A stretch of 64,000 nucleotides of DNA, from the NCBI RefSeq assembly GCF_001421505.1, contig NZ_LMKL01000004.1, positions 507,003 through 571,002 of the forward strand, given 5' to 3'. The notes beneath the pieces were generated by a model that saw nothing but the letters and a program-made list of their open reading frames with translations, had not been told where the DNA came from and ran no database searches. Below are positions 35,885 to 44,932 of the stretch, piece by piece (the first letter of the stretch is position 1; each line of letters begins with the position of its first letter). This DNA is from Sphingomonas sp. Leaf17. GTDB taxonomy: Bacteria; Pseudomonadota; Alphaproteobacteria; Sphingomonadales; Sphingomonadaceae. The position numbers were made by a program, and so were the translations under genes.

Positions 35885-37147
35885 ATGCACCGCATCATTG
35901 CGGCCGTACTGGCCGCAGGCGCCTGCGCATCATCGCTGCAGGCCCAGACCGACCGAACCGCCGCACCGGTGCCGGTCCTCACGCTTGCCGAGGCGCTCGA
36001 CAGAGCGGGCGCGTCTTCGCCATTCCGGGACGCGGCGGCGGCCGGCATTCGTGCCGCCGAGGCGCAGCGCCGCGTCGCCGGGCTTCGTCCCAACCCGTCC
36101 ATCGTCGGCGAGACGGAGAACGTCGCCGGCACCGGCATCTACCAGGGGCTGCGATCGTCGGAGACGACGCTCGGCCTCGCGCTGCCGCTAGAGCTCGGCG
36201 GCAAGCGCGGCGCCCGCATAGCCGTCGCCGAGGCGCAGATCGGACGTGCCGGTCTTCAGGCCGAGATCGCTCGCGCCGACCTGCGGCTGCGGGTGACACA
36301 GACCTACAACGCCGCCGCCGCCGCCCAGCGTCGGGTCATCATCGCGGAGGATCAGGTAGGCATCGCGGCCGAAGTGCTGCGTGCCGCCCGCGTGCGGGTG
36401 CGGGCCGGCCGCGCATCGCCGCTCGAGGAGCAGCGCGCGGACGTTGCTCGCATTTCTGCGGAAGGGGCGCTCGAACGAACGCGACGGTCGGCCGAGGCTG
36501 CGTCCGGCAATCTCGCCCGGCTGCTCGGCATGCCGGTGAGACAGCTCGATCGCAGCTGGTTCGATGCGGTGCCTTCGGCTGGCACGATGCGACCGATGGC
36601 GACTTCCGGGACCCTGACCGTCGCAGTGGCGCGCGCCGACCTCGACACGGCGAGCGCGCAGGTGCGTCTGGCACGCAGCCAGCGGGTGCCCGACCTGACG
36701 GTCAGCGCCAGCGCGCGGCGGCTGGAGCAGACCAACGACGTCGCCGCGGTGTTCGGCGTCTCCATCCCCCTCAACGTCTTCAACAACGGGCGCGCGAGCA
36801 TCGCGGTGGCCGAGGCCCAGCGCGAGCAGTCGGATGCACAGCGGCGCGCCGCGCTGCTTGACGCCGAGCAGGACGTCGCGACAGCGCAGGTCGATGCCGA
36901 GAACGCCGCGACTACGGCGCGCAACGCCGCTGGACCGGCGCTTGCCGCGGCGACCGAGGCCGCCCGCATCGCCCGCATCGGCTACCGCGAAGGCAAGTTC
37001 GGGCAACTCGATCTGCTCGACGCCGAACGCACGCTGCTCGAGACCCGCACGGCCGCGATCGACGCGCTGGCCGCTCATCACGACGCGCAGGCGCGTCTGG
37101 AACGGCTGACCGCAGCCGCGCCGCTTCCCAAGGACGATCAACGATGA
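35885..37147 (+). CDS. czcC: CzcC-type outer membrane factor
   Basis: TolC-family outer membrane channel of a heavy-metal RND pump, 420 residues with signal peptide (IIAAVLAAGACASSLQAQ). Two repeats of long helices (LRVTQTYNAAAAAQRRVIIAEDQ; AATEAARIARIGYREGKFGQLDLLDAERTLLETR), the second being the family signature. Overlaps czcB by four bases. Confidence 0.92.
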   Translation: MHRIIAAVLAAGACASSLQAQTDRTAAPVPVLTLAEALDRAGASSPFRDAAAAGIRAAEAQRRVAGLRPNPSIVGETENVAGTGIYQGLRSSETTLGLALPLELGGKRGARIAVAEAQIGRAGLQAEIARADLRLRVTQTYNAAAAAQRRVIIAEDQVGIAAEVLRAARVRVRAGRASPLEEQRADVARISAEGALERTRRSAEAASGNLARLLGMPVRQLDRSWFDAVPSAGTMRPMATSGTLTVAVARADLDTASAQVRLARSQRVPDLTVSASARRLEQTNDVAAVFGVSIPLNVFNNGRASIAVAEAQREQSDAQRRAALLDAEQDVATAQVDAENAATTARNAAGPALAAATEAARIARIGYREGKFGQLDLLDAERTLLETRTAAIDALAAHHDAQARLERLTAAAPLPKDDQR

Positions 37148-38292
37148 ACCGCATCATGAAGGCTGCCATGCCGGCCGTCCTGGCGCTCGCCGTCTCCGGC
37201 TGCGACCGGCCGGCGGGACCCGCGGAAAACGCCGGCGAACCCGGGGAGACCAAAGAGGCAGCCACTGGCGATCCGATGACCGCCACGCTCTCTGCGCAGC
37301 AAATTGCCGACGCAGGCATCGAGGTCACCCGCCCGACCGTTGGCGGCGTCGCGGGCGCGATCGAGCTTCCCGCGACCATCGAGGGCGACCCACAGGGGGT
37401 GCAGGTGGTGTCGGCCGCCATCGCGGGACGCCTCGTCTCGCTCACGCGCAACCTCGGCCAGCCTGTCAACCGCGGCGAGACGTTGGCCGTCATCGAGAGC
37501 CGGGAGGCCGCAAGCCTCAACGCCGAGGTGGAAGCCGCCCGCGCCCGCACCACGCTGGCCCAGTCGAACCTGCGTCGCGAGCGGCGACTTTTCGCAGAGC
37601 GCGTATCGCCCGAACAGGACCTCGTCGCCGCCCGCACCGCCGCGACCGAGGCGAACATCGCGCTGCGTCTCGCCCGTCAGCAGCTATCGGCCACCGGTGG
37701 TGGCGGTGGGGCGCTCAACCGCATCACCGTCCGTTCGCCGATGTCCGGTCAGGTGATCGCGCGATCGGCGACGCTCGGCCAGCAGATCGCCGCCGACGCC
37801 GAGATCTTCCGGGTCGCGAACCTGGCCAAGGTGTCGGTGACGATGTCGCTGGTGCCGGCCGATGCCGGACGCGTCGTGCCGGGCGCGCGCGTCGAGGTGA
37901 CGTCGGCGGGACGGCGTCAGGAAGGGCGCGTGACCTTCGTCTCGCCGATCCTCGACGAAACCACCCGCCTGGTGCCAGTCATCGCCACCATCGACAACGC
38001 CGGCGGTACATGGCGCGTCGGCGAGAACGTCAGCGTCTCGGTGCTGCTGCCGGCCACCGGCGATCGCAGCATCGCCGTGCCATCGGCCGCCGTGCAGATG
38101 ATCGGCGACAAGCCGCATGTGTTCGTCCGCACGCCGTCGGGCTTCAAGGCGACACCCGTAACGCTCGGCCGCACGAACGGCGGTTCCGTCAGCGTCACGA
38201 CCGGCCTGACCGGCCAGGAGCGCATCGCATCCACCAACTCGTTCACGCTCAAGGCCGAACTCGGCAAGGGCGAAGCGAAGGACGAGGACTAG
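37144..38292 (+). CDS. czcB: CzcB-type membrane fusion lipoprotein
   Basis: Periplasmic adaptor of the RND pump, 382 residues. Lipobox ALAVSGC near residue 19. Barrel-sandwich and coiled-coil hairpin (LNAEVEAARARTTLAQSNLRRERRLF), lipoyl-like GRLVSLTRNLGQPVNRGETL, and VRSPMSGQVIARSATLGQQI. Three bases separate it from czcA. Confidence 0.93.
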   Translation: MNRIMKAAMPAVLALAVSGCDRPAGPAENAGEPGETKEAATGDPMTATLSAQQIADAGIEVTRPTVGGVAGAIELPATIEGDPQGVQVVSAAIAGRLVSLTRNLGQPVNRGETLAVIESREAASLNAEVEAARARTTLAQSNLRRERRLFAERVSPEQDLVAARTAATEANIALRLARQQLSATGGGGGALNRITVRSPMSGQVIARSATLGQQIAADAEIFRVANLAKVSVTMSLVPADAGRVVPGARVEVTSAGRRQEGRVTFVSPILDETTRLVPVIATIDNAGGTWRVGENVSVSVLLPATGDRSIAVPSAAVQMIGDKPHVFVRTPSGFKATPVTLGRTNGGSVSVTTGLTGQERIASTNSFTLKAELGKGEAKDED

Positions 38293-38295
38293 GTC

Positions 38296-41200
38296 ATGCT
38301 CGCCCGTATCGTCACCATCGCCGTCGAGAAGCGCTGGCTCGTCCTGCTGCTGACCGTCGCCGCGGCACTCGCCGGGGTGTTCGCGATCCAGCGGCTGCCG
38401 ATCGATGCCGTCCCCGACATCACCAACAATCAGGTGCAGATCAACGTCGTCGCGCCGGCACTTTCGCCCGACCAGATCGAGAAGCAGGTCGCCTTCACCG
38501 TCGAGACTGCGCTCGCCGGCATTCCCGGCCTCGAACATACCCGGTCGCTCAGTCGCAACGGTTTCGCCCAGATCACCGCGGTCTTCGATGAGAAGACCGA
38601 CATCTACTTTGCGAGATCGCAGGTCGCCGAGCGGCTACGCACGGCGGAGGAGAGCCTGCCCGAGGGCGTGAACCCGGAGATGGGACCGATCGCCACCGGG
38701 CTCGGCGACATTTTCATGTGGACGGTTGAATATCGTGAGCTCGACCAGGTCAATCACCGCAACGGCGAGCCCGGCCTGCAGAAGGATGGCAGCTACATCA
38801 CCCCGGAGGGTGACCACCTTGTCGATGCCGCCGACAAGGCGACCTACCTGCGCACCGTTCAGGACTGGATCGTCACGCCGCAGCTGAAAAGCAGTACTGG
38901 GCTGGCCGGCGTCGACAGTCTGGGCGGCTACACCAAGCAGTATCTGGTCGTCCCCGACATCCAGCGCATGGCGGCGATGAAGATCACGCTTCAGGATCTC
39001 GCCACCGCGCTTGAGCGCAACAACACCAGCGCCGGGGCTGGCGTCGTCAACCGCAACGGCGAAGGCCTCGCAGTCCGCGCGGATGGTCGCGTGCGCAACG
39101 CCGACGAACTGGCGCGGACCGTGGTGGCGACGCGCGAGAGCGTGCCCATCCTGCTGAGCCAGATTGCCACCGTCCGCACCGGGCAGGCGCTGCGCATGGG
39201 ATCGGCATCCGAGAACGAGCGCGAGGTCGTCGTCGGCACCGCGGTCATGCGGATTGGCGAGAACAGCCGCACCGTATCCACCGGAGTCGGCGAACGGTTG
39301 AAGGAGATCGGCCGCGCGCTGCCCGTCGACGTCGTCGTCAAGCCGGTGCTCAACCGCACCGAGCTGGTCAACTCGACCATCGCCACCGTCGCGCGCAACC
39401 TCGCGGAGGGAGCGCTGCTCGTCATCGTCGTGCTGTTCGCGCTACTCGGCAACTTCCGCGCGGCGCTGATCGCGGCGCTCGTCATTCCGATCACGATGCT
39501 GCTGACCAGCGTCGGCATGCTCCGCGCAGGCGTCTCGGCCAATCTGATGAGCCTCGGCGCGCTCGACTTCGGGTTGATCGTCGACGGCGCCGTCATCATC
39601 GTCGAGAACGCGCTGCGGCGGCTTGGCGACGAGCAGCACGGCCGAGCCGAGCCGCTGCCGCTCCGGCAACGCCTCGATCTGGTTGCGGCATCGGCCCGTG
39701 AGATGATCCGCCCGTCCGTCTACGGTCAGGCGATCATCATCCTTGTCTACGCACCGTTGCTCACCTTCACCGGTGTGGAGGGCAAGATGTTCGAGCCGAT
39801 GGCGCTGACGGTCATCATCGCGCTCGTCTTCGCCTTCGTCCTGTCGATGACCTTCGTGCCCGCTGCCATCGCCATCTGGCTCAGCCGACCGGTCGACGAG
39901 AAGGAGAGCCGGATCATCGGCTGGCTGCGTCGCCGCTACGAGCCGGGCCTCGCCAAGGCGATGGGGCGGCCGAGTGTCACGCTGGGCGTCGCGATGGGTG
40001 CGCTGGCACTCGCCGGTGTCGCGTTCACGACGCTCGGACAGGAGTTCCTGCCGCAGCTCGACGAGGGCAACATCCTTGTGCAGGCGGTCCGCATCCCCGG
40101 CACCTCGGTCGACCAAAGCCAGACGATGCAGTTCCAGGTCGAGAAGATGCTCGCGCGTCAGCCCGAGGTCCGCTTCGCCTTCTCGCGCACGGGAACCTCG
40201 GAGATCGCATCGGACCCGATGCCGCCCAATGCCACCGACACCTTCGTCATCCTGAAGCCGCGCGCCGAATGGCCCGACCCCGGCCTCGCCAAGGAGGAAC
40301 TGGTGGAGCGGATGGAGAAGAGACTCTCGACGCTGCCTGGCAACGCCTACGAGATCACCCAACCGATCCAGATGCGCTTCAACGAACTGATCGCCGGTGT
40401 TCGCGGCGACGTCGCCGTGAAGGTGTTCGGTGACGACTTCGGCGGCATGAACGACGCTGCCGGCCGCATTGCCGACATCCTGCGCAAGACGCGTGGTGCG
40501 GTCGACGTGCGGGTCGAGCAGACCGAAGGTCTGCCGATGCTCGACATCCGCCCCAACCGCATGGCGATGTCGCGGATCGGCGTCACCGCCGGCGATGTGC
40601 AGGACACCGTCGCCGCTGCTATCGGCGGTCGCGAGGCGGGCGTGATCTTCGAGGGCGATCGCCGCTTCCCGGTGGTGATCCGTCTATCGGAGGCATCGCG
40701 GTCGGACCTGACCGAAGTGGCGCAGGTGCCGGTGGCGACGTCAGCTGGTGGCTTCGTGCCGCTGTCGACGGTGGCCGACATCGCGGTCGTCGACGGGCCG
40801 AACCAGATCAGCCGCGAGAACGGCAAGCGCCGCGTCGTCGTCCAGGCGAACGTCCGCGATCGCGACGTTGCCGGCGTAGTGGCGGATGCTCGTGCGGCCA
40901 TCGACGCGCAGGTGAAGATGCCGCCCGGGACGTTCGTCGAATGGGGCGGGCAGTTCGAGAACCTCGCCTCGGCGCGCGACCGACTGCTGCTGGTCGTGCC
41001 CGTCTGCTTCGCCGTCATTATGCTGCTGCTCTACGGCGCGCTCGGCTCGCTGCGCGACGCGGTGATCGTCTTCACCGGCGTGCCGCTCGCGCTCGTCGGT
41101 GGCGTGCTGGCCCTGGTCCTCCGGGGAATGCCGTTCTCCGTGTCCGCCGCCGTCGGCTTCATCGCGTTGTCGGGTATCGCAGTGCTCAACGGGCTGGTCA

Positions 41201-41517
41201 TGGTGTCTTCCATCCACGACCTCATGGCGCGTGGCATCGACCGGGTGCAGGCCGCCCAAGACGGGGCGCTCGCACGCCTGCGGCCCGTCGCCATGACTGC
41301 GCTCGTCGCCAGCCTCGGCTTCGTGCCGATGGCGCTCGGCCACGGTGCGGGCGCGGAATTGCAGAAGCCGTTGGCGACGGTCGTCATCGGCGGCCTCATC
41401 TCGGCGACGCTGCTGACCCTGTTCGTCCTGCCGACGCTCTACGCCCGCTTCGGCGGATGGCGACCAGCCGACACCGTACCTGCAACCCCATATGAGGAGG
41501 CGAACCATGGCCCATGA
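38296..41517 (+). CDS. czcA: CzcA-type heavy-metal RND transporter
   Basis: Inner-membrane proton/metal antiporter, 1073 residues, the engine of the CzcCBA pump for divalent cations such as Co, Zn, Cd. N-terminus IAVEKRWLVLLLTVAAALAG is helix 1; the proton-relay helix 4 reads LGALDFGLIVDGAVIIVEN with the Asp and Glu residues of HME-RND proteins. Twelve helices with two large periplasmic loops expected; both halves visible. Which metal is exported cannot be set from sequence. The last 11 bases overlap czcD. Confidence 0.96.
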   Translation: MLARIVTIAVEKRWLVLLLTVAAALAGVFAIQRLPIDAVPDITNNQVQINVVAPALSPDQIEKQVAFTVETALAGIPGLEHTRSLSRNGFAQITAVFDEKTDIYFARSQVAERLRTAEESLPEGVNPEMGPIATGLGDIFMWTVEYRELDQVNHRNGEPGLQKDGSYITPEGDHLVDAADKATYLRTVQDWIVTPQLKSSTGLAGVDSLGGYTKQYLVVPDIQRMAAMKITLQDLATALERNNTSAGAGVVNRNGEGLAVRADGRVRNADELARTVVATRESVPILLSQIATVRTGQALRMGSASENEREVVVGTAVMRIGENSRTVSTGVGERLKEIGRALPVDVVVKPVLNRTELVNSTIATVARNLAEGALLVIVVLFALLGNFRAALIAALVIPITMLLTSVGMLRAGVSANLMSLGALDFGLIVDGAVIIVENALRRLGDEQHGRAEPLPLRQRLDLVAASAREMIRPSVYGQAIIILVYAPLLTFTGVEGKMFEPMALTVIIALVFAFVLSMTFVPAAIAIWLSRPVDEKESRIIGWLRRRYEPGLAKAMGRPSVTLGVAMGALALAGVAFTTLGQEFLPQLDEGNILVQAVRIPGTSVDQSQTMQFQVEKMLARQPEVRFAFSRTGTSEIASDPMPPNATDTFVILKPRAEWPDPGLAKEELVERMEKRLSTLPGNAYEITQPIQMRFNELIAGVRGDVAVKVFGDDFGGMNDAAGRIADILRKTRGAVDVRVEQTEGLPMLDIRPNRMAMSRIGVTAGDVQDTVAAAIGGREAGVIFEGDRRFPVVIRLSEASRSDLTEVAQVPVATSAGGFVPLSTVADIAVVDGPNQISRENGKRRVVVQANVRDRDVAGVVADARAAIDAQVKMPPGTFVEWGGQFENLASARDRLLLVVPVCFAVIMLLLYGALGSLRDAVIVFTGVPLALVGGVLALVLRGMPFSVSAAVGFIALSGIAVLNGLVMVSSIHDLMARGIDRVQAAQDGALARLRPVAMTALVASLGFVPMALGHGAGAELQKPLATVVIGGLISATLLTLFVLPTLYARFGGWRPADTVPATPYEEANHGP

Positions 41518-42424
41518 CCACGGCTCGGCCGGGCACTCGCACGACCACACGGCAGGCGCCAACGCCAAGATGCTCGGCTGGGCGCTAGCCCTGACCTCCG
41601 CCTATCTGGTGGCGGAGGTGATCGGCGGGATCGTCTTCAACAGCCTCGCCCTTTTATCCGACGCCGCCCACATGATGACCGACGTAGCGGCGCTAGTGAT
41701 TGCGCTGCTGGCAATCTGGCTGGGACGCAAGGCGCCGGACGAAAAGCGGACGTTCGGCTACCGACGCTTCGAGATTCTCGCCGCTGCCTTGAATGCGTTG
41801 CTGCTGTTCGGCATCGCGATCTACGTGTTCGTGGAGGCGATCAGGCGGTTCACAGAGCCGCAGGAGATCCAGTCTTGGGGCATGATGATTGTCGCAGCGA
41901 TCGGCTTGGTCGTGAACCTCATATCCATGCGGCTGCTGACTGCCGGCAAGGACGCGAGCTTCAACGTAAAGGGCGCCTACCTCGAGGTGTGGGCCGACAT
42001 GATCGGCTCGATTGGCGTCATCGCGGGCGCCGCGGCGATCCGGTTCACCGGTTGGACCTGGATCGATCCCGTGGTTGCCGTGGCGATCGGCCTTTGGGTG
42101 CTGCCGCGCACGTGGATACTGCTGCGCGACACCACCAACGTGCTTCTCGAGGGTGTTCCCTCCAGTTTGCGGCTGACCGAGGTACGCACCGCCATCGCAG
42201 CCGTGCCGGGTGTCGCCGGGCTCCACGACCTCCACGTCTGGTCGATGTCGAACGACGACGTCAGCTGCACCGTGCACGTGACGCTGGGACAGGGCTGCAA
42301 TCCGGATCCCGTTCGCCTCGGCGTTGCAGCCATGCTGGACCAGCGCTTCGACATCTCGCACGTCACCGTGCAGACCGAAGCACCGGGCGAACCATGCGGA
42401 GACGGGCACGAGGTCCATGCCTGA
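41507..42424 (+). CDS. czcD: CzcD-type cation diffusion facilitator
   Basis: 305 residues from ATG 41507, preceded by GAGGAGG. His-rich N-terminus (AHDHGSAGHSHDHTAG), six helices and a C-terminal cytoplasmic metal-sensing domain. Helix 2 site is HMMTD (HxxxD); helix 5 reads LEVWADMIGS, so the usual first His is Glu (ExxxD). Zn/Cd/Co export into the periplasm for the CzcCBA pump is the likely role. Confidence 0.93.
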   Translation: MAHDHGSAGHSHDHTAGANAKMLGWALALTSAYLVAEVIGGIVFNSLALLSDAAHMMTDVAALVIALLAIWLGRKAPDEKRTFGYRRFEILAAALNALLLFGIAIYVFVEAIRRFTEPQEIQSWGMMIVAAIGLVVNLISMRLLTAGKDASFNVKGAYLEVWADMIGSIGVIAGAAAIRFTGWTWIDPVVAVAIGLWVLPRTWILLRDTTNVLLEGVPSSLRLTEVRTAIAAVPGVAGLHDLHVWSMSNDDVSCTVHVTLGQGCNPDPVRLGVAAMLDQRFDISHVTVQTEAPGEPCGDGHEVHA

Positions 42425-42650
42425 CGACGCGCCAGCGGCACGAAGACCGCCCCGACGATGGTCGGACGAGAATGACGACGATCTGCGTCGACGCGTCGCC
42501 GCACGTCAGCAGATTGGCGACATCGCACGGGCAATGAACCGGACGGTCGACGGTATCCGCGGACGGGCGGCGACGCTTCGTCTGAGGCTGCCGGGGCGGA
42601 ACCGGCCATGGCGGACCAACGGCGGCACCGTCCCCGACGGTCAGGACTGA
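42417..42650 (+). CDS. Small SANT/Myb-like DNA-binding protein candidate
   Basis: 77 residues, ATG overlaps the last codons of czcD. Reads RRWSDENDDDLRRRVAARQQIGDIARAMNRTVDGIRGRAATL, which fits the Myb/SANT-like helix-turn-helix pattern (W, acidic run, IA..M.RT..GI..RA). Last gene of the plus-strand metal operon. Could be a small regulator of the cluster; could also be a fortuitous frame. Confidence 0.5.
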   Translation: MPDDAPAARRPPRRWSDENDDDLRRRVAARQQIGDIARAMNRTVDGIRGRAATLRLRLPGRNRPWRTNGGTVPDGQD

Positions 42651-42681
42651 GCGGCGGGAGCGCAAGCCCCCGCCGGCAGTT

Positions 42682-42894
42682 TCACTTCGTGGGCATCTTC
42701 ATGCCGGACATGTCGTGGCCGGCGTGATCGCCACCATTCTTCATGTCGTTGCAGCAGTCGCCCTTGCCGTCCTTGCAGCAGTCGGCGCCGTCCTTGCAGC
42801 ACGTCTTGTCGGCGCAGCAGTCGGCCGCCGCGAACGCGGTGGCGGGAACGAGCGCGAGCGCGACAGCCGCGCCGATGAACCTGATCGTCTTCAT
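42682..42894 (-). CDS. Cysteine-rich secreted metal-binding peptide
   Basis: 70 residues: signal peptide (FIGAAVALALVPATAFA), then a mature peptide of about 48 residues with four Cys-Cys pairs (DCCADKTCCKDGADCCKDG, then GDCCND), and a His/Met tail (DHAGHDMSGMKM). Eight cysteines plus Met/His suggest Cu(I) or other soft-metal binding in the periplasm. Third gene in a minus-strand set beginning at the CueR-like promoter near 44.1 kb. Confidence 0.75.
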   Translation of the reverse strand: MKTIRFIGAAVALALVPATAFAAADCCADKTCCKDGADCCKDGKGDCCNDMKNGGDHAGHDMSGMKMPTK

Positions 42895-42937
42895 GTGTGC
42901 ATTCCTCGAATTACGTAATCTTCAAATGGTCGTTCGA

Positions 42938-43273
42938 TCACGCGGTTCGCGGAGGAGGCGGTGCGGGACCACCGGTGCGACCCTCTAGGTCGGGGAGGAC
43001 AGAGGCGATCGGAATGATCGCGGCAACCAGCGGCCGGGTCGTGTGGCCGACCCGCTGCGGATCAGTCGCCACACATGCGCTCGTACACGCGGCGGCCGAG
43101 GACTTCCCAGCCGGCTTGCCCGAAGGCTGTTCGCATCCAACCATGGCACCATGCAAGACGGCGGGTGGCGCTGCGGCGTTCGCGGCTGCTTCGCATACCG
43201 GGCCGACACGCAGCACGAGCATCATCGCCAGCACTGACAGCGCGATGGCGCGGAAAATGTGGGCGAAGCTCAT
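42938..43273 (-). CDS. Small secreted protein of metal cluster
   Basis: 111 residues with signal sequence or membrane helix (HIFRAIALSVLAMMLVLRVGPVCEA), four further cysteines or fewer (VGCEQ, AACTSAC), and a proline-rich end (GGPAPPPPRTA). No family recognised. Same direction as genes on both sides; probably exported with the Cys-rich peptide. Confidence 0.6.
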   Translation of the reverse strand: MSFAHIFRAIALSVLAMMLVLRVGPVCEAAANAAAPPAVLHGAMVGCEQPSGKPAGKSSAAACTSACVATDPQRVGHTTRPLVAAIIPIASVLPDLEGRTGGPAPPPPRTA

Positions 43274-43325
43274 GATGCGCTTGTAAGACGAACGCAGATG
43301 GCACGCCAGTGCGACACGCCGCTGT

Positions 43326-44081
43326 TCAATGCCCCGCCGAGAACATCGGTGCCGCGATCATCCACAGTGCCATCGCGACCATCATCACGTTCTCTGTGAG
43401 AGACAGGAACCCGAGCGGTACGTTGCTGTCACCGCCGACGCAGGCGCATTTCAGTTCGCGCCCGTCCACGTAGACGGCCTTGATCACCGACGCCGCACCG
43501 ATCGCCCCAATCACCAGCGCGATCGGAACAGACAGCCAAGTCAGCACGCCAGCCGCCATCAGCACTCCCGCCAGCCCCTCGGCGTAGGGATAGACGTAGG
43601 AATACGGCACCCAGCGCTTGGCCAGCAGGTCGTAGTTGAGAAACATTGTCGCGAACCTTTCGACGTTCTGGAGCTTCAGCAGCGCCAGCACGCACATCGA
43701 GAACGCGATGAACCACTCGCCTGCGCGCACGGTTAGCGGCGTGCCGAAGGCGGCTAAGCTGGCGGCGAGCGCCATCAGCGCCGTCATCGCGAAGACGACG
43801 ATCACGGGGCGGTAGGTCACGGCCTGGGGGTCGGGCACGGACTTGCCGAAGAAGCGACGCAGGTCGTCGTAGCCGCCGATCCGCTCGCCGCCGATTAAGG
43901 TCTGCGGCGTGGTCTTCACGCCATGCTCCGCCTTGAACGCGTTGGTTTCTTCGCGCGTGCGCAGCCAATGGTCCTCGACGTCGTAGCCCTGCCGCTGGAG
44001 CAAGTCCTTCGCCTTCAGCCCGAACGGGCACGTGTGGGTGGGCATCACCATGCGGTGGAGCACCGCCTTCTTCGTCGCCAT
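43326..44081 (-). CDS. Glutaredoxin-MauE fusion membrane protein
   Basis: 251 residues from ATG 44081. N-terminal glutaredoxin-like domain (about 1-75) with HTCPFGLKAKDLL, a single redox Cys, and TTPQTLIGG, GGYDDLRRFFG. C-terminal MauE/DoxX-type domain with four helices (VTYRPVIVVFAMTALMALAAS onward) and CACVGGD near residue 215. Such fusions probably handle thiols at the membrane. Divergent from a CueR-like gene with a MerR-type promoter between them. Confidence 0.85.
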   Translation of the reverse strand: MATKKAVLHRMVMPTHTCPFGLKAKDLLQRQGYDVEDHWLRTREETNAFKAEHGVKTTPQTLIGGERIGGYDDLRRFFGKSVPDPQAVTYRPVIVVFAMTALMALAASLAAFGTPLTVRAGEWFIAFSMCVLALLKLQNVERFATMFLNYDLLAKRWVPYSYVYPYAEGLAGVLMAAGVLTWLSVPIALVIGAIGAASVIKAVYVDGRELKCACVGGDSNVPLGFLSLTENVMMVAMALWMIAAPMFSAGH

Positions 44082-44110
44082 CTCGTCTTCTCCGATCCTC
44101 GATCGGGTCC

Positions 44111-44142
44111 CATATGGGGTCCGTACCATGGTCCGGAGTCAA
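44111..44142 (-). promoter_or_regulatory. MerR/CueR-type promoter facing the glutaredoxin gene
   Basis: On the minus strand: -35 TTGACT (44142-44137), then a 20-base spacer, then CATATG (44116-44111). The dyad CCGTACCATGGTCCGG (44121-44136) fills the spacer with one mismatched pair. Extended spacer and dyad match MerR-type control; drives the gene starting at 44081. Confidence 0.7.
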
Positions 44143-44154
44143 GACGTGGCAGAC

Positions 44155-44553
44155 ATGACGATCGCGAAACTCGCAGCGGAAGGCGGTGTCGGCGTGGAGA
44201 CGATCCGCTTCTACCAGCGCCGCGGCCTGATCCACACGCCGGATAGACCACAGGGGGCCGGGGCAGCAGGCGGAATCCGACGGTATGGCCACGATGATGT
44301 GCGGCGGCTGCGCTTCATCCGGTCGGCAAAGGCGGCAGGCTTCACGCTGGACCAGATCGGCGAGCTTCTGGCGCTCGACGCCACGGACGATCGGGCACGA
44401 GCGCGCGAACTTGCCGGCGAGCGGCTGAAGGCGCTGGACGAGAAGATCGCCGAACTGGATCGAGCCCGGGCTGCGCTTCGGCGCCTCGCTCATGAATGCG
44501 GCAGCGGCAGCGCGGGACCCTGTCCGATCTTGAAGGCGTTCGACGCCGCGTGA
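44155..44553 (+). CDS. CueR-like MerR regulator
   Basis: 132 residues from ATG 44155 (MTIAKLAAEGGVGVETIRFYQRRGLI), chosen because the earlier ATG at 44128 lies inside the operator. HTH and dimer helix as in MerR proteins. The metal loop is ECGSGSAGPCPIL, two Cys with seven residues between as in CueR; the Cys of divalent-metal sensors near residue 75 is absent (LLALDATDDR). This favours monovalent Cu(I)/Ag(I), by family knowledge. Confidence 0.85.
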   Translation: MTIAKLAAEGGVGVETIRFYQRRGLIHTPDRPQGAGAAGGIRRYGHDDVRRLRFIRSAKAAGFTLDQIGELLALDATDDRARARELAGERLKALDEKIAELDRARAALRRLAHECGSGSAGPCPILKAFDAA

Positions 44554-44932
44554 TCATTCGGCGCGCATGAGCGGCACCCCTCGATGCGCGTCGCCTAGAC
44601 TCGCGACACGCGCTACTCTGCTGAAAGGCGCAATTGGCGTTATGTAGCAGATCTGTGGCAGCAAGGACCCACCTGCGGACATTCGCGGCCGATTGCGAGC
44701 TCCTCAACTTCAGACAGTCCTTCATGTAGACTGGTCCGCTCCCCGTAAGCGCCTTGTCGAAGACGCGGAACGGTGAAAAATGGGACACAACCGCCATCCG
44801 TTATAGCTTCGGCTAACGGCAACTTTGACCGGAAGCTGTCATTTTGGTTCATGCCTGGCCTTGCTGAAGAACATGCAGGACTGTCGGCCTCCGACAACTT
44901 TGAACGGAACACTTGGGAGCCGCCGGACAGGG
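44554..44932. other. Noncoding gap with hairpin and short repeat
   Basis: About 380 bases. Hairpin CCGTTATAGC-TTCG-GCTAACGG at 44798-44819 (two-base bulge). A 15-base near repeat CAACTTTGA(C/A)CGGAA at 44820-44834 and 44895-44909. No credible gene. Confidence 0.5.
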
